From Phoronis australis (lineage: Eukaryota > Phoronida > Phoronidae): a stretch of 40,202 nucleotides of DNA. The translations under genes were made by a program, and so were the position numbers. Below are positions 32,885 through 40,202 of this stretch, piece by piece (position 1 is the first letter of the stretch; each line of letters begins with the position of its first letter). The DNA is taken from assembly GCA_002633005.1 (NCBI GenBank), contig NMRA01000900.1:1-40202 (forward strand), in the 5' to 3' direction. The notes below the pieces were generated by a model. It ran no database searches and was not told the DNA's origin. It was given only the letters and a program-made list of their open reading frames with translations.

Positions 32885-33349
32885 GTAGTACATTGAAATT
32901 ATTTTAAAAGTCTTCTTGGACAAAGGTGTTAAAATGTCTGCAAACAACGTACACGTCGTATATTCCGTTTCATTGCTCACAGATGGCTTAGTTTTCGTAT
33001 TTGAAATACTTAATAATCAAAGGCTAGAGATGTTTCTCTTCACATCACGTTACCCACTGTCGTATTCCCTGCTTTTCATATCAATTATGCAATAAAGCAA
33101 TTAATTTCTGCTCGCTGTTATGTCATCTACTTTATCAATACAAGCTGCTGGACTGTTCTGTGATAAAAGACTGATTACATGAATTTCAAACTCTTAGCTA
33201 GGGTTGTTTAATCCGTGGTCGAAACACTGTTGAATTTGTTTCATAATATAGAATTGATCCCGTAGATCTGAAGTTTACAGCCGACTTTTGAGTCATTGAC
33301 GTAAAGCTTGACTACCGGTGATATATGTGTATGTTTATTATTCTTCAAG

Positions 33350-33412
33350 GCTTCACAGAAGAAGAAACAAGATGCAACAATGAGATGGATTGTCGTCATG
33401 AACAAATTTCTG
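33350..33412 (+). CDS. Repeat exon A5 (21 residues)
   Basis: Bounded by TTCTTCAAG and GTAAAA, 63 bp, phase 0/0. Identical in protein to A3. Confidence 0.9.
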
Positions 33413-33967
33413 GTAAAATCTAATCCAAAATCGTCACTATCTGTTACTTGTCAAATAGCATTGTAAATGAGCCCTTACTTTACTTCCGATTAACTGGGAT
33501 TCACTCGTAACACCTTGGCCAATGGAAGACCCTGTCCCAAAAAATCACCGGCAAAACAATTTCCTTATTCGTTCTTCAATAGTTACTTGGACATGGTGCA
33601 TTTAATATTTATATGGTGGATCTGTTATTAAATGACATATAAGGTACTATGAAATTGTCATTTAGATTACTCAAACTCATCGGAAGCAAGAAACTGTCGT
33701 GTCCAAAGATATATGATCCATATTTGGGGCATTTTCATTCACTTATCGAAGTGACAATGCCATCTCACACACGCCTCATTCATTCAATTTTATGAAATTT
33801 AATCGCGGTTTTCAACAAGCAGCTTATTGTTTGAATGGGTGAGGTTATAGTTTACATATAACTCTTAATGTCAACTGCAATATGCCCAAGTTACGCAATC
33901 CCACAGAACTTAACCTTTACGAAGTTAAATACGTGTACTATATTTATTGATGTATTTCATTTTTAAG

Positions 33968-34027
33968 GTTGCCCAAAAGGAAGAGAAGAAAAATACGCTT
34001 TGGGAAATAATCACAAGGTTACTTCCG
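33968..34027 (+). CDS. Repeat exon B5 (20 residues)
   Basis: Bounded by TTTTTAAG and GTAGTA, 60 bp, phase 0/0. B consensus with Thr for Ser before LWE. The acceptor has TAAG rather than CAAG, which is weaker but usable. Confidence 0.88.
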
Positions 34028-34478
34028 GTAGTACATTGGATTTATTTTAAAATTCTTGGATAAAGGTGTTGAAATGTCTGCAAACAACGTACATGTCATA
34101 TATTCCGTTTCATTGCCCACGGATGGCTTAGTTTTCGTATTTGAAATAGTTAATAATCAAAGGCTACCGATGTTTCTCTTCATTTCACGTTACCCACTGT
34201 AGTACTCCCTGCCTTTCATATCAATCATGCAATAAAGCAATTAATTTCTGCTCGCTGTTCTGTCATCTACTTTATTAATACAAGCTACTGGACAGTTTTG
34301 TCCTAAAACACTGATAACAGCAGCTTCAAACTCTTAGCTGGGATGATCTAATCTCTGGTCCCAACGCTCTTGGGTTTGATATATAAAATAGAAATTATTG
34401 CAGTAGATCTGAACTTCATAGCCGATGTAGTAAAGCTTGACTACCTGTGATAGATGTGTCTGTTTATTATTCTTCAAG

Positions 34479-34541
34479 GCTTCACAGATGAAGAAACAGG
34501 ATGCAACAATGAGATGGGTTGTCGTCATGGGCAAATTTCTG
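34479..34541 (+). CDS. Repeat exon A6 (21 residues)
   Basis: Bounded by TTCTTCAAG and GTAAAA, 63 bp, phase 0/0. A consensus with K4M, I14V and N18G (MRWVVVMGKFL). Confidence 0.9.
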
Positions 34542-35088
34542 GTAAAATCTAATCCAAAATCGTCACTATCTGTTACTTGCCAAATAGCAATGTAAATGAA
34601 ACATAGCTTTCCTTAGGATTAACTGCGATTCACTCGTAACACCTCGGCCACTGGAAGATCTTGTGCCAACAAATCACTGGCAAAACAATTTCCTTAGTCG
34701 TTCTTCAATAGTTTCTTGGACATGGTGCATTTAATATTGATATGGTGGATCTGTTATTAAATGACATATAAGGTACTATGAAATTGTCATTTAGTTTATT
34801 TAAACTCATTAGAAGCAAGAAACTCTCATGTACGAAGATAGATGATTCATATTTCGTGCAGTTTCATACACTGATCTATGTGACAACACCACCACACACG
34901 CTTCATTCAATTTCAAGAAATTACTCATTGTTTGCAATAAAGTTGGTATTTTTGAATACGCAAAATCGTAGTATACATTTAACCCTTAACGACAACTGCA
35001 ATATGCCCATTTTACGCAATCCCACAGAAATTAACGTTTACGAAGTTAAATACGTGTACTATCTTTATTGATGTATTTCATTTTAAAG

Positions 35089-35148
35089 GTTGCCCAAAAG
35101 GAAGAGAAGAAAAATTCGCTTTGGGAAATAATCACAAGGTTACTTCCG
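35089..35148 (+). CDS. Repeat exon B6 (20 residues)
   Basis: Bounded by TTTTAAAG and GTAGTA, 60 bp, phase 0/0. It encodes the exact B consensus VAQKEEKKNSLWEIITRLLP. The acceptor AAAG is poor compared with its siblings, so this exon may be skipped. Confidence 0.85.
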
Positions 35149-35613
35149 GTAGTACATTGGAATTATTTTAAAAGTCCTGCATAAAGGTGTTGTTAATTTC
35201 TGCAAACAACGTACACGTCGTATATTCCGTTTCATTGCCCACGGATGGCTTAGTTTTCTAATTTGTAATACTTAATAATCAAAGGCTAGAGATGTTTCTC
35301 TTTATATCACGTTACCCACTGTCGTATTCCCTGCTTTTCATATCAATCTTGCAATAAAGCAATTAATTTCTGCTCGCTGTTATGTCATCTACTTTATCAA
35401 TACAAACTGCTGGACAGTTTTGTCCTAAAAGACTGATTACATCATTTTCAAACTCTTAGCTGTTGTTATTTAATCTCTGGTCGAAACGCTGTTGAATTTG
35501 TTTCATAGTATAGAAATTATCTCGTAGATGGGAAGTTTACAGCCGACTTTTGAGCGTCATTGAAGTAAAGCTTGACTACCTGTGATATATGTGTATGTTT
35601 ATTATTCTTCAAG

Positions 35614-35676
35614 ACTTCACAGAACAAGAAACAGGATGCAACAATGAGATGGATTGTCGTCATGAACAAATTTCTG
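35614..35676 (+). CDS. Repeat exon A7 (21 residues)
   Basis: Bounded by TTCTTCAAG and GTAAAA, 63 bp, phase 0/0. It starts TSQNKKQDATMRW and ends as the consensus. Confidence 0.9.
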
Positions 35677-36519
35677 GTAAAATCTAATCCAAAATTGTCA
35701 CTTTCTGTAACATGTCAAATACCATTGTTAGTGAACCATGATCGCTTTCCTTCCGATTAACTGGGATTGATTCGTAACACCTCGGCCACTGGAAGACCTT
35801 GTCCCAACAAATCACCGACGAAACAATTTCCTAGGTCGTTCTCTAATAGTTTCTTGGACATGGTGCATTTGTTATTGGTATGGTGGATCTGTTATTACAT
35901 GACTTTTAAGGTACTATAATATTGTGTTTCATTTAATTCAAACTCATCAGCTTAAGTGTCATGTACAAAGATATATGATCCATAATTCGTGTATTTTCAT
36001 ACATTTATCAAAGTGTCAACACCAGCAAACACGACTCATTCATGCAACTTCTGTAAATTTAATCACTATTCGCAATAACCGTCCAAGTCGTTTCCATGTA
36101 TGTATCATTTATTACATTGTCGTTGCTTTGAAGTCATCTTCGTGGTTAATCCAGGCTCATCAACACCAAAAACCTATTCGTTTTGTATTGCGTAGTCCAT
36201 ATTTTCGCCCCGATGTCCCTGCTTAAGCTCAAGTCGGTCATATCCCACGCGAAATCCTTAAAGGTTCCTTCACTTTACATCTTAACATCACGTGATTCTT
36301 TTTATTGTCATAGCGCAGTACTGTTCACGTGTTCTTATTGAAACTATGAAAGTTCAAAATTGTCTGCAACACCCATTTTATTATTTTGCTTTCAAAATTC
36401 CTGGTTTCCTTAGATATCACGGGATTACTTGAATGAGCCTTATCTGGGACAATCCTAGCAATGTTAATTATTCAAGATGAACTGCTTGAAATATATATAG
36501 TTTTAATTCTCTGTTCTAG

Positions 36520-36579
36520 GTTGATCAAAAGAAAGAGAAGGATAATTCTCTGTGGAAAATCATCACAGAACTGCTTCCG
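36520..36579 (+). CDS. Repeat exon B7, last of the array (20 residues)
   Basis: Bounded by CTGTTCTAG and GTAGTAC, 60 bp, phase 0/0. It encodes VDQKKEKDNSLWKIITELLP, a diverged B copy in a non-homologous flank. It marks the old distal edge of the array. Confidence 0.85.
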
Positions 36580-36584
36580 GTAGT

Positions 36585-37080
36585 ACATTAAAATATAATT
36601 TCAAAAATCCTTGACAAAGATAGCGAGAAATCTCCGAACAATGTTGGTTATCCAAGTAAACTCTGTTAAAGTATCGTTTTCATGTACATGTAGGCAATCG
36701 AATGTGTAAAAATTTATTTACCTTAAAAACACGCTTAGTGTTAATAGAAGCGATCAAAACAATTACCCGAAGAAGTACCGAAAAGTGAAGTCTCCATTCA
36801 CTTAGGTCATTCTGCATATCAGTAACAATCGCGTATGGGTAGGTTCTCACTGATCACGTTTTCAGATGTGCGGTGCTTCAGCATCCGAAGACTCACTGCT
36901 TAATTACATTGTACATTGGTCTATATAGTGCCGCTTCCTGCGATCAATGACTTCCACACTCAATGGGAATGTCCTTGTGCACTGCGGAATAATGAAGTTG
37001 ACGGTGCTGAAAGCTAATAAACGTTCCAAAGAACGGCTCTTCGGCAGTACATGTATACGGCACTAACGCCCTCTCTAGGA
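36585..37080. other. No gene recognised
   Basis: Intronic in the model. No further A or B exon was found after 36579. Confidence 0.45.
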
Positions 37081-37081
37081 T

Positions 37082-39100
37082 ATGATCTTTGAATCAATCC
37101 AATGGAACAAGGCCAATGCTTACTTTAAAAGGTGTTCTTCAGAATCTATCTACCTTACATGGAATGGGATCTGTTGCAAATCTAAGCTCACATCTACTTA
37201 CTTCTGTCATTTCCGTGACAGAATGGACAAGCGTCGCGTCCAATTTTCACCCATTCTTACAACTTTAGATGGCGCAAGACCTACCGGAAACAAGGCGAAA
37301 CATTCTTGGAACATTTCGTATGACAAAGCAGTCCTGGCAAAAATGACCAGTAGAATCACCTAATCGTGCATTTGGAAGAACTATGCACGACACCAGAAAT
37401 CAGTTTTGTATTTATCACGTCTGCAACGCCGATAATTTGAGCAAGGAAGGTGCTCTAGGCCCTAACAAAGTCAACATTTCTGCCCTCAAAACACTAGCTG
37501 ATTCCGCAACTGCACAGTTGTTTACATCTTACTGTAGAAGCTGAGCTACTGGAGTTGCTCATCAAGTCTTTAAACATGCTTGTCTTAGACTAGAGCCGGA
37601 CCCGGTAAACATCATCCCTCCCTCATTGGATAATGCATATTTTTGATGAAAAATGTCGTTGACAAAATCCCCGGCAATAGAATTGCTCAGTAGACTGCAC
37701 ATTTTTTCTTCCCTTGGCTACCTTTCGGAATGGGGCAATACCTTCCTGGCACAAGAGCCTGGGCCAGTGCTGCTTCTAGGTTTGAAGAACTGTCAAGTGG
37801 ATTCGAAGACAAGGAACATACAATGTTTATTGCCCGGAACTTGGAAGACACCTAAAAAATCTGTTGGATGCAGTGTTGCACCTTAGAATCTCTGCTCTTT
37901 GATCCCACTGTGTCGTGGCTCTTGGTGTTCACAATCGGTGTCTATTACAACTGGTCTTCCGCAGGGGTCACCACTGTCACCCATCTACAAACTCCAACTC
38001 GCAAGCCTGAACCGTGCTGAATGTCGGCTAAGTACTTCGACGGAGGAAATATGGGTTACTGTTCCTTGGTAGAGTCTTCAGATTGCCATTGACAATACAC
38101 AGTTTGCCCTTGAGGAATCTAAGACTACTGCATAACCGAATACGAACGACAACGTTGAAAAGAATCGAACCTTTTTATGCACATTTGAAATTCGCCTTGG
38201 CGTTCAGAACGATGTGTCATCTATGTATGACGGCATGAACATCATTATATCCGATCTCCTTTGCCATTTGGGGATCCTGTTTGATCGTATACTCAAATTC
38301 CCAGCTCAGGTTAACAACGTGTTAACACGAGCCAATTTTTTCTTAAACGCTCTGACAGCTGCTGGTGTACATATGGCAGTAGAGCGGCAATTTGCATGTC
38401 TTACAAAACCTTGGTCCAGTTAATGTAAAAATATGCTCTACCCGAAGCAAGTCAATGGGTTTTACATACTATATTATATAGCACTGCGCGTCACCATAGG
38501 TTAAACCAAGACGTCTTCCACTGCGGGTCTGCAATATCTCAAGGTCAATCTTTGTGTGTTGGACCGAGAGGTTCATCAACCCGCAGTCACAGTAACACAG
38601 GGTATCCAAAACCACAATAACCCGCTGAACAATCAGCCGTCATAGTCTTTTGAGAGATCCATGGGCCCATTTGAACATCCACGACCGTGAAACTTCTCAC
38701 CAGCTACACGCATGGCGCGCTATCAGAGGTTACAGAAGGGTTCTTTCATCTTGTCGCCTAAATGCAACGCCCGTCGATGTGCTTGGGGATCACTCAATTG
38801 CTACAGCTGCAGGCTGGCTGTCTAATAATGGGGTCGGGGCTACGGCATCCGCCAAGGAAATGCCACTGTTGTGGTAAGATCTGGACGCCAGAGCGTATAC
38901 ATCAACAGCACTCGCGTGGACTTTGAGGCCGTATGAGGTAAGGCTATCGCCGCTGGATGTGAATCCGGGCATTCTAGTCTTAGCAACAGTTACTATGACG
39001 GTCCTGTCAAAATATCTTCTGGCCAAGCATCCAACGTGGGCGATGGCGTGGAGCTACATGTGTTTGCTTGGTCATGGCACATGGGACATCTAACAATCTG
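37082..39100 (+). pseudogene. Decayed non-LTR (LINE) retrotransposon
   Basis: GLPQGSPLSP, a hallmark of LINE reverse transcriptases, lies at 37953-37982, preceded by DPTVSWLL in another frame. Downstream, 38268-38310 reads LGILFDRILKFPAQV then NNVLTRANFFLNAL, the conserved segment after the catalytic palm (LG..FD..L.F..H...). Stops and frameshifts separate all pieces. The catalytic ADD box is not visible. An upstream frame at 37082-37363 and one at about 37367-37540 (FGRTMHDTRNQFCIY) are coding-like and probably part of it. The 38650-39100 part is less certain and was not recognised. No poly(A) tail or target duplication was found. Confidence 0.6.
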
Positions 39101-39104
39101 CATG

Positions 39105-39545
39105 TTTGCGACAAACATATTTTGATTTGATACTGTTACACTGTCAACGTCAAACACAGGTAGTCTACCTAAGGCGACGAGGCCCGCATCCTGAACACTG
39201 GAATTGTATATGAGACGTTCGCCTCAAGTAGGTCCAGGGGCACAGAAAGGTGACTGAAAAACCAACAATTAACGGGCAACATCATTATTGGAAGGTTATG
39301 CCTCCTGCTGTCAAAATGGAAATGTTATCCGGCGATTAGTGTCGCTGCACATCGTGTTTGACCCTGTCTCCGACAGGCAAATTGCATATAAATTCTGCAT
39401 ACATGTGTCACCTCGTGATACTTGAGACGGAGGTGACGCTCGCAATGATAACTACACATAAAGTGGTGAGAAAGAATTTTTCTGCAAAACCGATCACTTA
39501 GTAATGACTCATGCACATATAACATACCTAACCGCTTGATTTAAT
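39105..39545. other. No gene recognised
   Basis: It contains an imperfect inverted repeat at about 39160-39236 (CTACCTAAGGCGACG and CGTTCGCCTCAAGTAG). Otherwise featureless. Confidence 0.4.
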
Positions 39546-39550
39546 CTTAG

Positions 39551-39631
39551 GTTCATGTAGAAGCTAAAAAAGCACGATTTGTTGACCAGACGGGGAAGAT
39601 TGTGGCCACCGATCCTATGATATGCACCTAG
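39551..39631 (+). CDS. Candidate last exon of the repeat-exon gene
   Basis: After TTAATCTTAG the phase-0 frame reads VHVEAKKARFVDQTGKIVAT, then DPMICT and TAG (39629-39631): 26 residues. It opens like a B exon (V..(E/Q)..K) but lacks the Trp-containing helix. The phase matches B7 directly. No AATAAA or ATTAAA appears in the remaining 570 bases, so the 3' end may lie outside the window. A short open run after one AG could arise by chance; phase agreement and composition are the support. Confidence 0.5.
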   Translation, partial: VHVEAKKARFVDQTGKIVATDPMICT

Positions 39632-40202
39632 TTTTACGCTTGATTGAAAAAACGCCGCTCAAACGATGGCGGAATTTCCGACAAATATCAGGGCGGTTTC
39701 ATTAGTTCTTCACATCACATAACTGGTTTTATTATTTACGACTGTTTCAAACTGTGTCCGTTATACATGTAACTCCGAGGACTTCGGCATCTCCACATGC
39801 GAGGCTACTCTATTTTGTCGAGCTCATTACCAATCTGTCGATGTTGGAAATGTGGGAGGTTGCATTTGAGGATCGAATTTTTGTTTTGCTAAGAGTCGAT
39901 CTGTGAAAATTCCTGTTTCTTTTGAGATCTTGTTATATCATATTGTGGACAGTTAACTTACTGTAAAGGACTTGCTCCAGCTAGCCTATTGCGTCCAAAG
40001 TTACAGCGGTCATATGCCTCAGGGATTGGTGCGATTCTAAAGAAATTTGTTTGTAAATCAGCTGTAGGCTAGATAATGTATCTGACCGCAGTAGCGTATT
40101 AGTATTGTAAGTTCGCGCCGTGTATACCAGTCTAAAGACACGGTGTTAATAATAATGTTATATCTTCCCATATTTGACTGGTAAAGATAAGAAAAACCAA
40201 AT
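39632..40202. other. No gene recognised; possible 3' UTR
   Basis: No polyadenylation signal of the standard form and no open frame of note. It would be 3' UTR or intergenic in the proposed model. Confidence 0.35.

Larger units (their letters stand above)
30070..36080 (+). repeat. Tandem array of two-exon units, about 1.13 kb each
   Basis: Exon A starts fall at 30125, 31219, 32209, 33350, 34479 and 35614; exon B starts at 30743, 31686, 32825, 33968 and 35089. From 32209 the spacing is 1121-1143 bp. Introns are alike too: TTGACTACCTGTGATATATG precedes each A exon; GCAATATGCCCAAGTTACGC and TTATTGATGTATTTCATTTT precede each B exon; GATATGGTGGATCTGTTA recurs after A. Similar introns mean duplication was recent and took the whole A-intron-B-intron unit. 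Both exons are multiples of three in phase 0, so unit number can change without a frameshift. Confidence 0.95.

Noticed and set aside
1-40202. CRISPR arrays, bacterial operons, rRNA or tRNA genes
   Set aside because: No direct repeats with unique spacers of CRISPR size, no ribosome-binding-site gene packing, and no cloverleaf or rRNA sequence was recognised by eye on either strand.

Overview
The window is animal nuclear DNA. It is AT-rich, has long introns, shows no bacterial gene packing, and carries typical metazoan transposon families: PIF/Harbinger, hAT-type MITEs, Penelope-like with hammerhead motifs, a THAP-domain DNA element and a LINE. A marine invertebrate (cnidarian, lancelet, hemichordate or mollusc) would fit; the sequence alone does not say which. 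No complete single-exon gene of known family was found. Most long open frames are repeat artefacts or antisense shadows.

The main discovery is a plus-strand split gene with a tandem array of tiny exons. Between 21877 and 36579 there are 16 exon-like segments. Each is bounded by AG and GT, is 60 or 63 bp long, and is phase 0 at both ends. They alternate strictly between type A (ends in MRWIVVMNKFL or a variant) and type B (ends in SLWEIITRLLP or a variant), giving 8 A-B pairs. Each later pair encodes about 41 residues of Lys-rich linker plus amphipathic, Trp-containing segment. From about 30070 to 36080 the introns are also alike and the unit repeats about every 1.13 kb, so the array grew by recent tandem duplication. 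Three further phase-0 exons fit the same gene: a signal-peptide first exon behind a TATA box (1832-1987), a Lys-rich exon (6595-6690), and a stop-containing last exon (39551-39631). Spliced together they would give a secreted protein of roughly 440 residues, three quarters of it repeats. I do not recognise the family.

The rest is mostly mobile DNA lying in the putative introns. A 17-bp minisatellite (3132-3557) and a perfect 3 x 44 bp repeat (6307-6438) come first. A decayed Harbinger element (8689-13912) carries a broken DDE transposase, a broken Myb-like partner gene on the other strand, and two small hAT-like MITEs. A large element of unknown class (14168-19492) is bounded by opposite-facing arrays of GTACTGGGCC-like palindromes and holds minus-strand exons. 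Penelope-like remnants (22641-24122) include a GIY-YIG fragment and two inverted hammerhead motifs. Then come an unclassified repeat (25257-26384), a short THAP element with inverted ends (27465-28952), and a decayed LINE reverse transcriptase (about 37082-39100).

Linkage of the outer exons to the array is inference from phase, splice sites and composition; transcript data would settle it.
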